DNA from: Candidatus Gastranaerophilales bacterium
GTDB taxonomy: Bacteria; Cyanobacteriota; Vampirovibrionia; Gastranaerophilales; Gastranaerophilaceae
NCBI GenBank assembly: GCA_947625305.1
Contig: CANQNW010000011.1
Coordinates: 1 to 64,000 of the forward strand
Reading direction: 5' to 3'
DNA length: 64,000 nucleotides
Below the pieces are notes generated by a model. The model ran no database searches. It saw nothing but the letters and a program-made list of their open reading frames with translations, and was not told the origin of the DNA. Shown one piece after another: positions 18,471 through 27,788 of the stretch (position 1 is its first letter; each line of letters starts with the position of its first letter). The position numbers and the translations under genes are program-made.

Positions 18471-19990
18471 TTTGTATCTAATGCTAAGTCTTTAACACCA
18501 CCGTTTATTACTGATTTTATGACTTTTTTCATTGTGTCAATAGCATAATCATCATTTTTCTTTACATTATATTTTTCTTTTAATTTCTGTTCTTTTTCAT
18601 TTAATTTAATTTTATCATCACATATATCTTTAAACTGTTTTAAATAATTAAAATCCAGTTCGGGCGGAATTTTTCCTTCAAATCCCATATCTTTTATAGA
18701 AGGAAATAAATTCTTTTTACCATTTATCGGATTAGTCATTTGTCTTATGTACAGTTTATATCTGTATTCGTCAAATGCTTTTTGAACCTCAGGAGTAAGT
18801 TTACTTTTAAATAATTCCGCCATGGGTTTATATTCTTTGTCAGCGAGAGGAATACTGTCGCCAAACTTATATAATAAATCTTCAATTTCCTTTAAATCTT
18901 GCACATGAGAACTCATTATTTGTATTTCAGCACTATATCCGTTATAATTATCATTTCCGTTAGCAAAAAGCTTATTTGATAATTCTAAATTTATATGTAT
19001 GGCAGAATATCCGGATTCTGAAGTTCTTTTTATTAATTGCACATCACTATCTGAAAATTTTTCATATAAATCATTAAAGGTGATTGGCATGCATTCATCT
19101 ACATTATGCTCTGATGTAATTTTATTTCTATCAGGCATAATGTATTCTATTGATTTAATTTTCACATTGCCGTCTTTAAGCATGTTTTTAAAAGCATTTA
19201 ATATTTTTTTGGTTAAATTGGGATTATTTTCATTAAGTACAATTCTCCCCCTGACTATATCATGGATGAAATTTTTAACTCTTGCATTTGCATCTGAAGT
19301 TCCCAGTATTTCAAAATTATCATTTGAATAATCGGGAGTTTTTGAACTTAAATATTGAACAATTCTTTTAAATTTTTTCTTATCATTTTTTATATCATTG
19401 TCAAATTTCATTGCCCCTGAATTTGACAGCGCATCAACCGCTATTTGAAGCATTTTAGAAACTGATTGAAATGCACAGAATTCTCTTGCTGCTGCCTTGT
19501 ATTCCGCATTATTTATTACGATATTATATAGTTCACTTTCTTTAATATTTGGTTTGCATTCATATACCTTAATAAGCTGTTTTATTGCCATTCGAGCAAA
19601 CTCATGACCTTCTTTTTCAATTTTTTCAGGAAGTTTATAAATAATTTTTTGTTTAATGCTGTTTGAGGATTTAATGTTTGTTATAATATTAAAAGGTTTT
19701 TTGTCTGCAGGATATTCTGATAGTATAGGTTTAAGATAATATTTCATCATTTCTTCAAGATAGTATCTTGCAGGCTCTGCATTTTTACGTACGGTATTGC
19801 ACACTTGTGTGTTTTGAGGCGAACTGAAAACATTTTTTTTAGCGGAAGTTCTCGCTTGAGGGTTTGTACTGCCGAAAGATATTGTATCATGCGCTAATGG
19901 CGCTAAGTTCGGATATTTTCTTCCACTCGGATTTTGCGCCTGATAAAAATTATTTGGTTTTATTCTATTTAAGTTTATAATCATATTCAC
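18467..19990 (-). CDS. RelA/SpoT-like nucleotide pyrophosphokinase-domain protein
   Basis: A 507-residue protein of no annotated family that shows the pattern of a RelA/SpoT synthetase domain. NIKSSNSIKQKI at residues 105-116 resembles the 'RxKxxxSxxxK' motif, with Asn in place of Arg. HDIVRGRIVL (D244) matches the 'DxxGxRI' metal-binding segment. GYSAIH at 327-332 matches 'GYxSxH', and AEIQIMSSH at 354-362 matches 'EIQIRT' with its catalytic glutamate. The order and spacing agree with this fold, though a 130-residue helical insertion separates the first two motifs. Residues 27-39 (NLAPLAHDTISF) are a short leader-like stretch. The product could be an alarmone, or the protein could be a toxin-type enzyme that modifies RNA. 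Confidence 0.6.
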   Translation of the reverse strand: MNMIINLNRIKPNNFYQAQNPSGRKYPNLAPLAHDTISFGSTNPQARTSAKKNVFSSPQNTQVCNTVRKNAEPARYYLEEMMKYYLKPILSEYPADKKPFNIITNIKSSNSIKQKIIYKLPEKIEKEGHEFARMAIKQLIKVYECKPNIKESELYNIVINNAEYKAAAREFCAFQSVSKMLQIAVDALSNSGAMKFDNDIKNDKKKFKRIVQYLSSKTPDYSNDNFEILGTSDANARVKNFIHDIVRGRIVLNENNPNLTKKILNAFKNMLKDGNVKIKSIEYIMPDRNKITSEHNVDECMPITFNDLYEKFSDSDVQLIKRTSESGYSAIHINLELSNKLFANGNDNYNGYSAEIQIMSSHVQDLKEIEDLLYKFGDSIPLADKEYKPMAELFKSKLTPEVQKAFDEYRYKLYIRQMTNPINGKKNLFPSIKDMGFEGKIPPELDFNYLKQFKDICDDKIKLNEKEQKLKEKYNVKKNDDYAIDTMKKVIKSVINGGVKDLALDTN

Positions 19991-20060
19991 CTAAATTTAT
20001 AAAAAAGTTTTAAAAAATTTTTTTTACTAATCACTTATTAATTGTATACAAATGTAAATA

Positions 20061-21140
20061 TTATTTTACGACTTTTGTAAGTCCGTATGGCTTATCAACA
20101 TCTCTATATAAGCCTTTTGCGGTAATATATGCTAAAATTTGCAGCAATGTAAGCGAGGAGAACATAAAATCTATATCATTATATGTGTCAAGGCATATTG
20201 CTGATTTCTGATTTTTTAAATTAAGCTTAAATGCAGAAATAACAAGAGAATCAGAATTATAATTATCACGAATTCTTTCAAGCACTTTTACCGTAAAATC
20301 AACATTAAAATTATTAACAATAGATATTACGGCACATTTTTTATTTAATATTGCTATATGACCGTGTAAGAATTCGCCGGTCGGATATGCAGTTGTATTT
20401 ATATATGAAGTTTCTTTTATTTTTAATGCACCTTCTTTTGCAAGCGGATAAAACATCCCCGAGGCAAGAACAGCGGCATTATCATATCCGATGAGTTTGT
20501 TTGAAAAGTTTTTTATTGCCTCAATATGCTCAAATGAATTTTTTATTGTTTCAGGTATTTTATAAAGTTCTTCAATTAAATTAGAAACGGGGAGTTCTTT
20601 TTGCTGCATTATTTTTGCGCAAATTAAAAACAGGCAGAATAATTGAGCGCTCATAGCTTTTGTAGAGGCTATTGATTTTTCCGCTCCCGCATATATTAAC
20701 ACCTTGTATTTTGTATTGTCATACAATGTTGAATTTTTAGTATTAGTTACGGCAAGTGTTTTATCGGTTTTAATTCTTACTATATCAAGAGATTTATTAG
20801 TATCTGATGTTTCGCCTGATTGAGAAATAAAAATATAAAGAGTTTGATTATCAATATCCGCATCTTCAACCAGTGAAAATTCACTTGCATAATATGCCTG
20901 TGCGCTGCAATGTACTTTATCTCTTAAATAGCAGGCAATAATCGATGCGCAATGGTATGATGAACCGCATGCAATTAATGCCACATTTTTAATATTTTCA
21001 GGTATATCTATGTTAATTGACTTATCTTTATTAATATATTTTTTTATTAATTTAGATATTATTTCGGGTTGTTCATATATTTCTTTTTCCATATTTGTTT
21101 TAGAGGCAGAAATAAAAATCTTTTTTAAAAAATTCAGCAT
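20061..21140 (-). CDS. GlmS-like isomerase domain (two SIS domains, no glutaminase)
   Basis: A 359-residue protein equal to the C-terminal half of glucosamine-6-phosphate synthase. MEKEIYEQPE at residue 17 is where the isomerase half of GlmS normally begins. CGSSYHCA, SQSGETSDT and EKSIASTKAMSAQ line the sugar-phosphate site, TGEFLHGHIAIL holds the catalytic histidine, and DVDKPYGLTK is the GlmS C-terminal tail. The N-terminal cysteine amidotransferase domain is absent. It may work with free ammonia, with a separate glutaminase, or as an aldose-ketose isomerase or deaminase. It lies 16 bases downstream of the TolC-like gene on the same strand. Confidence 0.8.
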   Translation of the reverse strand: MLNFLKKIFISASKTNMEKEIYEQPEIISKLIKKYINKDKSINIDIPENIKNVALIACGSSYHCASIIACYLRDKVHCSAQAYYASEFSLVEDADIDNQTLYIFISQSGETSDTNKSLDIVRIKTDKTLAVTNTKNSTLYDNTKYKVLIYAGAEKSIASTKAMSAQLFCLFLICAKIMQQKELPVSNLIEELYKIPETIKNSFEHIEAIKNFSNKLIGYDNAAVLASGMFYPLAKEGALKIKETSYINTTAYPTGEFLHGHIAILNKKCAVISIVNNFNVDFTVKVLERIRDNYNSDSLVISAFKLNLKNQKSAICLDTYNDIDFMFSSLTLLQILAYITAKGLYRDVDKPYGLTKVVK

Positions 21141-21155
21141 ATAATCACCTATACT

Positions 21156-22637
21156 CTAGTAAAACTTTGTTTTATAATCTCTTAATACCGTCTTAGGGCT
21201 CATAAGTCCTATTTCAAAAAGCAGATTTGTTTGAGCCTTATTGTATTCTATCATATTTTTTATTAAATTAATATTTGCCTGAACTTTTAGATTTTGCGAG
21301 GCAATGACATCAATAAATGTTGCTTCGCCCGCCTTCATATTTGTTAATGATAAATCCAAGCTGACATTTGCCGCCTCGGTTTCAACTTTTGCTGCTTCTA
21401 CTTTTTTTAGCGCATTTAGCGAATCGTAATATGAAGATAATATGTTTTCTTTTACTTCTCTTTGCAGATTTATAAGTTCAAGCTTTTTTGCACTGACAAG
21501 AGCGCTGTCAGCCTTTATTTGCGTTATTGTACCCATTAGTAAATTTTTACCGACATGCGCCCTTAAATCAAGAGTTAAGCTGTTATGTGCACTCATTCCC
21601 GCTCTTTTAGTACCCACGTATCCGTTTTGATATGACAGTGTCAATTCCGGTATTATATCAGTATAATTTGAACTTCTTTGTGCTTTATATGCCTCAACTT
21701 CTGCCCTTTTAGATCGAATATCTTCCCTTGCCTCAAGCGCTTGCTTATATAATTCCTCTATACTCCTTTGGGGGTTCACAAGCGCTCTTTGGTCTACAGT
21801 TATTTCAAAGGGATAGACGGCATCTAAAATTTCAATACCAAGCACATTTGCAAGTGCAGCTTGTCTTAATCTTAATGTATTTAATGTTTCCGTATAATCC
21901 TGCTGAGCACCCGCAAGTTCCGCTTGCGCTCTTTTAACATCATATAATGTTCCTATTCCCGCCTCAAATCGGCCTTCAGTATATCTCAGCTGTTCTAATC
22001 TGTCATATAAATTAACCTTTTGAACCTCCATCTCCATCTTTGTTTCAAGTGTATCATAGTATGCAAGGACTGTATCTCTTATTTTTTGTTCTTTTGTAAA
22101 TTCAAGATTTGCTCTATATGCTTTAAACATATTTTTTGTTTGTGCAACAAGAAAAAAATACTTGCCTTGGTTTATTGTTGACCATTCAAGTACGGCTAAA
22201 CTCTGTATAGGTACTTCATGCGTAGTAGTTGCAACAATGCCTCCGACCAAATATTGTCCTTCCAAATTTTTTATATCAAAATTGTAGTAAATATCAGGCA
22301 GAAGTTGAAATTGCGAATTTCTATACTGCCAGTATGACTGTCTTTTATACTGGTTTTGAATTTTAATATCGTAGTTATCTTCAAGTGCAATATCTATGCA
22401 GTTTTTTAAATCCGTATATATAAATGTGGAATTAAGTTCATTTGAGATTTCTCTATCCAATATAAATTGTTTATCTATATCAGATATAGTGGCAGTTCCC
22501 TTTATTACACCCGAAAATGCCTTATAACTTTCATTATCAAAATAGTCAACATATGAATCAATATAGTCTGTTACTTCAGATGCAAATGCTCTGATTTGAG
22601 ATATTAATATAACAATAATAATTATTATAATCCGCAT
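21156..22637 (-). CDS. TolC-family outer membrane efflux protein
   Basis: A 493-residue protein with an N-terminal signal peptide (a run of isoleucines, then AFA before the likely cleavage after residue 19). The mature part has the two internally repeated coiled-coil halves of the TolC/OEP family; FEAGIGTLYDVKRAQAELAGA and MKAGEATFIDVIASQNLK are the paired turn motifs. The role is an outer membrane channel for a tripartite exporter. No inner membrane pump or adaptor gene is adjacent. This protein supports a diderm cell envelope. Confidence 0.85.
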   Translation of the reverse strand: MRIIIIIIVILISQIRAFASEVTDYIDSYVDYFDNESYKAFSGVIKGTATISDIDKQFILDREISNELNSTFIYTDLKNCIDIALEDNYDIKIQNQYKRQSYWQYRNSQFQLLPDIYYNFDIKNLEGQYLVGGIVATTTHEVPIQSLAVLEWSTINQGKYFFLVAQTKNMFKAYRANLEFTKEQKIRDTVLAYYDTLETKMEMEVQKVNLYDRLEQLRYTEGRFEAGIGTLYDVKRAQAELAGAQQDYTETLNTLRLRQAALANVLGIEILDAVYPFEITVDQRALVNPQRSIEELYKQALEAREDIRSKRAEVEAYKAQRSSNYTDIIPELTLSYQNGYVGTKRAGMSAHNSLTLDLRAHVGKNLLMGTITQIKADSALVSAKKLELINLQREVKENILSSYYDSLNALKKVEAAKVETEAANVSLDLSLTNMKAGEATFIDVIASQNLKVQANINLIKNMIEYNKAQTNLLFEIGLMSPKTVLRDYKTKFY

Positions 22638-22696
22638 AATAATATTATCTTTAAATTAATAAAAAACTATGTCAGTCAACTATACAATAAAAACGG

Positions 22697-23635
22697 CTAT
22701 TTATTTTCAAGTCTTTTTGTTCTGATTTGAACATCTTCAATAAGTTTTCTGTTTATAGCAAGCAAATCTGCCAAAACTCCGAATACGCATGTTTGAAATC
22801 CCGTAATAAGTAAAATTGAAGATATAATTAATGATTGTATATGACCGTTACCTGAGCCGATAAAATAATAAATTAAAAATCTTCCCATTAAGAATAAACC
22901 CGCAAGTAAAAGTAATCCGCCTATTATTGCAAAAAATCTGAAGGGTCTATATATTATAAACATCCTTAATATCGTAAAAGAATTTTTCTGTATATATGTG
23001 AACAGATTTTTTACCAGCCTTGATTTTCTGTAGCAGGAATTAACTCTGATAGGGACAGATTCTATATGAAGCCCTTTTGTTTTAGATTGAATTACGGTTT
23101 CAATTGTATATGTGTAGTTATCAAAAACATTAATTGCCATAGCCGCATCTCTTGAAAATGCACGAAATCCGCTTGGAACATCATCTGTCGCAGAACCGCT
23201 TAAAAGTCTTACAACTTTTGAACCAAAAAATTGCAGAAATTTTTTTAATTTTGAAAAACCTTCAATATCTTTAATCGGTCTTGCTCCAATTACAATATCG
23301 GCCTTTTTATCCAAAATGGGTTTTATAATTTTTTGTATATCTTCTGCGTTATATTGATTATCCGCATCGGTATTAACAATTATATCTGCACCTTCCGCTA
23401 TTGATTTTTGAATTCCCGCCATAAAAGTTCTGGCAAGCCCTCTATGATGCGTTGAGGTTACTATATGTTTAACATTATAAGACTTTGCAATTTCTACTGT
23501 TCTATCCGTACTCCCATCATCTATAACCAGAACTTCTATTTCATCTATTCCTTCTATTTTTTCAGGTAATTCAGACAAGGTTACGGGCAATGCAATTTCT
23601 TCATTATAACAAGGTATTTGTATTATTAATTTCAT
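22697..23635 (-). CDS. GT2 family glycosyltransferase with C-terminal membrane helices
   Basis: A 312-residue enzyme. IIQIPCYNEE at the N-terminus, VLVIDDGSTDRT, and VNTDADNQYN (DxD metal site) define a GT-A family 2 enzyme of the dolichyl- or polyprenyl-phosphate sugar synthase group. Two hydrophobic helices (about residues 228-256 and 265-295) end the protein, as in polyprenyl-phosphate transferases. It is divergent from a GT-C type gene, which uses that kind of lipid-linked sugar donor, so the pair may act in one pathway. Confidence 0.85.
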   Translation of the reverse strand: MKLIIQIPCYNEEIALPVTLSELPEKIEGIDEIEVLVIDDGSTDRTVEIAKSYNVKHIVTSTHHRGLARTFMAGIQKSIAEGADIIVNTDADNQYNAEDIQKIIKPILDKKADIVIGARPIKDIEGFSKLKKFLQFFGSKVVRLLSGSATDDVPSGFRAFSRDAAMAINVFDNYTYTIETVIQSKTKGLHIESVPIRVNSCYRKSRLVKNLFTYIQKNSFTILRMFIIYRPFRFFAIIGGLLLLAGLFLMGRFLIYYFIGSGNGHIQSLIISSILLITGFQTCVFGVLADLLAINRKLIEDVQIRTKRLENK

Positions 23636-23676
23636 ACTCTCACATCTTATATGCTAAAATTATTATACATGTTAAC

Positions 23677-25383
23677 ATGAATAAAAAAATAGATATGAAA
23701 AAAGATACTTTATTTAAACTATTTATTATAATTATATTTTCTTTATTACTTCGTGTCTGGTTTTTAGATAAGCCTGAAGGGCTTTATTTTGACGAATATT
23801 ACAGCTGGATGATTGCGACAAAAAATAACTTTCATGATTTTTTATATGCTCTTTTGCAAAATTGTCATACCCCGCTGTATTATATATACCTGAAACTATG
23901 GATGTTTTTATTCTCGGATTCTGATATATCACTCAGATTTTCTTCTGTTATTCCTTCCGTTATCAGTGTTTATATTATGTATCTTTTAGGCAGAGAATTT
24001 AAAGACCGTAATTTGGGCATTCTATGTGCATTATTAACCGCTTGTTCCTCCTTTTGTATTTATTTTGCTCAAGAAGTAAGGTTATACTCCATACTTTTTC
24101 TCTTTTCTTCTTTAGCATTTTATTATTTTATTAAGTGCGCAAAAAATCCTAAAAATAAGAATTTTCTATTATTCTTTGTCGCTAATGCTTTTATATGCGC
24201 CTTTCATACACTCGGGATAATTTTTTCTTTCTTTCTCATATTAATACTTTTTATATACTTATATAAGTATTCGGATACGGATTTTAAAGCTAAAATCAGT
24301 TTATATAAATTACTTAAATATATTTCACCTTTAATTTTGGTTATAATAATTTTATTACCTTTTTTTTATAATATTTTATTATCAAAAAACCTATCCCAAT
24401 TTTGGTCAGATTTTTCTATTGTTAAAATTCCCTGTGTATTTATTGATTATTTTTCACCTATCCAAACAAATATTACAAATACATTTGGTTCCTTTCAAAA
24501 TTATACAAGCATAAACGGTAAATTTAATTATTCTTTTATTATATTTGCAATAATTCCCCTTTTAATTGCAATTCTTTCAATAGGGAGAGCCATTATTTCA
24601 AAAAACAAAATTTTAAATTGCATGTTGACTGCCTCAGCACTATTTTTTGCGGTTATTCTTGTATTTGCAATCATCGGGAAATTAATTTTAATTACTAAAT
24701 ATACTACCGAAATTTATCCGATTTTAATCTTAGCTTTGAGTTTTGGTTTTGTGTCATTTCGCTCAAAATTCATCAGAATAGCATTAATTGTTTTATTTTT
24801 GTTTTTAAATATATTTTATTTATTTTATTCTAATGATTCCGCAGCAAAACTTACACGGCCCGAAGGGCATAGAGCCGTTATCGAGTTGCTTAAGAATTCA
24901 AGATTAAGAGCCGGCGACTATGTACTTCTTACTTATTATGATATTGATAAATTTCAAAAATATATGGATGAGAGTATTAAATTTAATTTTTACTCTATTA
25001 ATAAATACAATTTTAATTACTTTTTATTTAACGGAGAAAATTATAACAACATTATAGAGAACGGAAAAACCTTACATAAAGATTATTTTACTCAATATCC
25101 AAACAATTCGGTAAGTAATTATATTAAATATAACTTTATTTATAAAATGAAAAAAGGCAACAGGCTTGGAATTATTGTACTGGATAGTGTTTCCTTTATA
25201 ACAGACAACGAAATGAATGAAATTTTAAATAATGATTATAAATATAATAAAATTCCATTTATATTTTTGATATTTTCATCATTGAAGAACAGCGCAATTT
25301 ATACATGTAAAAAGAATTTAAAACTTGATACTATAACTCACGCAGGCTACTGGACTTTATATGTATATGAGAAAGTCGACTAA
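23677..25383 (+). CDS. GT-C family (GT39/PMT-like) membrane glycosyltransferase
   Basis: A 568-residue polytopic protein. After the first helix comes LDKPEGLYFDEYYSW, with the D-E pair in the position of the catalytic acidic motif of GT39 and ArnT-like enzymes. About ten further helices follow, then a C-terminal periplasmic domain of about 180 residues. Donors for this family are polyprenyl-phosphate sugars, made by GT2 enzymes such as the divergent neighbour. The ATG at 23677 is preferred because the longer frame from 23590 overlaps the neighbour's coding region. It ends 4 bases into the convergent recG gene. Confidence 0.7.
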   Translation: MNKKIDMKKDTLFKLFIIIIFSLLLRVWFLDKPEGLYFDEYYSWMIATKNNFHDFLYALLQNCHTPLYYIYLKLWMFLFSDSDISLRFSSVIPSVISVYIMYLLGREFKDRNLGILCALLTACSSFCIYFAQEVRLYSILFLFSSLAFYYFIKCAKNPKNKNFLLFFVANAFICAFHTLGIIFSFFLILILFIYLYKYSDTDFKAKISLYKLLKYISPLILVIIILLPFFYNILLSKNLSQFWSDFSIVKIPCVFIDYFSPIQTNITNTFGSFQNYTSINGKFNYSFIIFAIIPLLIAILSIGRAIISKNKILNCMLTASALFFAVILVFAIIGKLILITKYTTEIYPILILALSFGFVSFRSKFIRIALIVLFLFLNIFYLFYSNDSAAKLTRPEGHRAVIELLKNSRLRAGDYVLLTYYDIDKFQKYMDESIKFNFYSINKYNFNYFLFNGENYNNIIENGKTLHKDYFTQYPNNSVSNYIKYNFIYKMKKGNRLGIIVLDSVSFITDNEMNEILNNDYKYNKIPFIFLIFSSLKNSAIYTCKKNLKLDTITHAGYWTLYVYEKVD

Positions 25384-27788
25384 TCGGGAGATATTAATTT
25401 ATCAGATAAACTTAATTGAGAAGAAAGATAAGTTTTAAGCGGTAAAGGATATTGCTCTTTATTATGTGTACTTAAATATTCTTTAGCATCTTCTCTTGCC
25501 TTTTCTAAAATAGGTAAATCTCTTGTTAAATCGGCAAGCTTAAGTTCAACAAGCCCGCTTTGCCTTACCCCTAAAAATTCACCGGGGCCTCTTATCTCTA
25601 AATCTTTTTCGGCAATAACAAAACCGTCATTTGTTTGAACCAGAACATTTAGACGGTGAAGTGTTTCTTCGTTTTGAGTTGAAGAAACCAATATACAGTA
25701 TGATTGGCTTTCGCCTCTGCCAACTCTTCCTCTTAATTGGTGAAGCTGAGAAAGCCCAAATCTTTCTGCATTTTCAATAACAATGACCGTTGCATTTGGT
25801 ACATCTACTCCAACTTCAACTACTGTAGTGGATACAAGTACATCATATTTTTTATTTTTAAAGTCCTGCATTACTTTATCTTTTTCATCAGTTTTCATTT
25901 TCCCGTGCAAAAGTCCCACTTTTAAATCTATAAAATATCCGTTTTTAAGTTCCTCTGCCTCTTTTGTTGCAGCTTTAGCTGATAAGGTTTCGGATTCTTC
26001 TATCAGCGGAAAAACAATATATGCCTGATGTCCTTTATTTACTTCTTCTTTTATTAAATTTAATGCCTGTTTTCTTTGTGATTGCCTTAACAAGGCTGTT
26101 TTAACGGGTTTCCTGCCTTTAGGAAGTTCATCTATTATAGTTAAATCCAAATCCCCATGAACTGTCAAAGCAAGAGTTCTGGGGATTGGTGTAGCTGTCA
26201 TTGTAAGCATTTGAGGAATTTCGGCTTTATTTTTCAAAATATTTCTCTGTTTTACCCCAAACCTATGCTGCTCATCTATGACGATTGCACCAAGATTATT
26301 AAATTCAACATTCTCCTGCAAGAGTGCATGAGTTCCTATTGCAATATTTATCTGACCGTTTCTTAAATCCTTTTCCAATTTCGCTCTCTGTCTTTTTGTG
26401 TTTGAGGAGGTAAACAGAGCAACATTAATTCCCAAAGGTGAGAGCCACCTGATAAAATTATTAAAATGCTGCTGGGCAAGAATTTCAGTAGGCGCCATAA
26501 TCGCAGTTTGAAATCCGTTTTCAATGGCAGCTAAAAGCATTATGCAGGCAACAATTGTTTTTCCGCTTCCTACATCACCTTGTAATAATCTCTGCATCGG
26601 TTTATCCGAATTAATATCATTAAGGATTTCATTTATTGCTCTTTTTTGAGCATCAGTAAGTTCAAATGGAAGATTTTTTATAAAAGTTTTTACAAGACCC
26701 TCCTCTTTTACAGAAAGAGAAACAGTTTTATATGAATCCTGCGTTTTTTCTTTTATTGCAAAAAGTTTTATTTGAAGTAAAAATAATTCTTCATATACAA
26801 GAGTAAATCTTGCTTTTTCAAGTTCATCCTCATTATCGGGAAAGTGTATAATTTTCAGCGCATTATTTTTATCGGGCATTTCATACTTTGAAATTATCTC
26901 AGGCGGAAGAAGGTTTTCAATTTTATCATAATAAAGTTCAAGCGCATTATTAATTGCTTTTCTAAGTGCTTTTATATTTAAATTTTCAACAAGCGGATAT
27001 ACAGGAACTATTCTTCCTATATTTAAATTTTCGGTTTCAAAATTTTCCTCGCTGACAATCTGATACTGAGGTTTATCTATTGTGTATTTTCCCGTATAAT
27101 TATCAATCTTAACGGTTCCCGAAACTATTATTCCTGCCTCTTTAGGGAACTGCGCTTTATACCTTTCAAGTGAGTACCTGTTCAGGCTTTTATAGAAAAA
27201 ATTTAACTCCATAGAACCCGTTAAATCCGATATTACAACCTTTATTATTGTTAAATTATTTTTAGTAGTAAAAGCTTTAAGTGATGTTATTTTACCGTAT
27301 ACAGTTACATTAATGCCTTCTTTTAAATTCTTAATCGGGCATTTTGAAGAATAATCAATGTATTTTTTAGGATAATAACTTATTAAATCAAAGATTGAAT
27401 ATATTCCAAGCTTATTTAAAAGATAACCAAACTTAGGCCCCACTCCTTTAAGCATAACAACATCCGAATTATAAATATCAGTATCATCATTTAAATTTTC
27501 AGTTTTATTTGAAGTATTTAAATCCTTTTTTAGAATATTAATAAATCTGTTTATAGTTTTTTTTCTTTGAAAAATATTTTCAACAGGATAATGTTCAAAA
27601 GCTTCAATAACCGGGAGCCATTTTGTATTTTTCCCCGAATACTTGTAAATCAGCTTTATTTGAGAAAGCATGAAACCCGAGAATGATTTTTCTCTGCCGA
27701 CTACATCAATATACTTGTATTTTTCTTCAAGTTCTATTGCTTTTCTTATATGTTCTATATCAATTTTACTTGTGTAATTATCGTTCAT
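25380..27788 (-). CDS. recG: ATP-dependent DNA helicase RecG
   Basis: Branch-migration helicase of 802 residues for rescue of stalled forks. VMLKGVGPKFGYLLNKLGI starts the wedge/OB domain, and the helicase core has LLQGDVGSGKTIVA (motif I), VIDEQHRFGVKQR (II), MTATPIPRTLA (III), and QLRGRVGRGESQSYC (VI). Typical RecG is about 690 residues. The extra 110 residues are at the N-terminus and are helical, as in cyanobacterial and some Gram-positive homologues. Its start overlaps the cyclase gene by 11 bases, so the two are probably cotranscribed. Confidence 0.93.
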   Translation of the reverse strand: MNDNYTSKIDIEHIRKAIELEEKYKYIDVVGREKSFSGFMLSQIKLIYKYSGKNTKWLPVIEAFEHYPVENIFQRKKTINRFINILKKDLNTSNKTENLNDDTDIYNSDVVMLKGVGPKFGYLLNKLGIYSIFDLISYYPKKYIDYSSKCPIKNLKEGINVTVYGKITSLKAFTTKNNLTIIKVVISDLTGSMELNFFYKSLNRYSLERYKAQFPKEAGIIVSGTVKIDNYTGKYTIDKPQYQIVSEENFETENLNIGRIVPVYPLVENLNIKALRKAINNALELYYDKIENLLPPEIISKYEMPDKNNALKIIHFPDNEDELEKARFTLVYEELFLLQIKLFAIKEKTQDSYKTVSLSVKEEGLVKTFIKNLPFELTDAQKRAINEILNDINSDKPMQRLLQGDVGSGKTIVACIMLLAAIENGFQTAIMAPTEILAQQHFNNFIRWLSPLGINVALFTSSNTKRQRAKLEKDLRNGQINIAIGTHALLQENVEFNNLGAIVIDEQHRFGVKQRNILKNKAEIPQMLTMTATPIPRTLALTVHGDLDLTIIDELPKGRKPVKTALLRQSQRKQALNLIKEEVNKGHQAYIVFPLIEESETLSAKAATKEAEELKNGYFIDLKVGLLHGKMKTDEKDKVMQDFKNKKYDVLVSTTVVEVGVDVPNATVIVIENAERFGLSQLHQLRGRVGRGESQSYCILVSSTQNEETLHRLNVLVQTNDGFVIAEKDLEIRGPGEFLGVRQSGLVELKLADLTRDLPILEKAREDAKEYLSTHNKEQYPLPLKTYLSSQLSLSDKLISPD

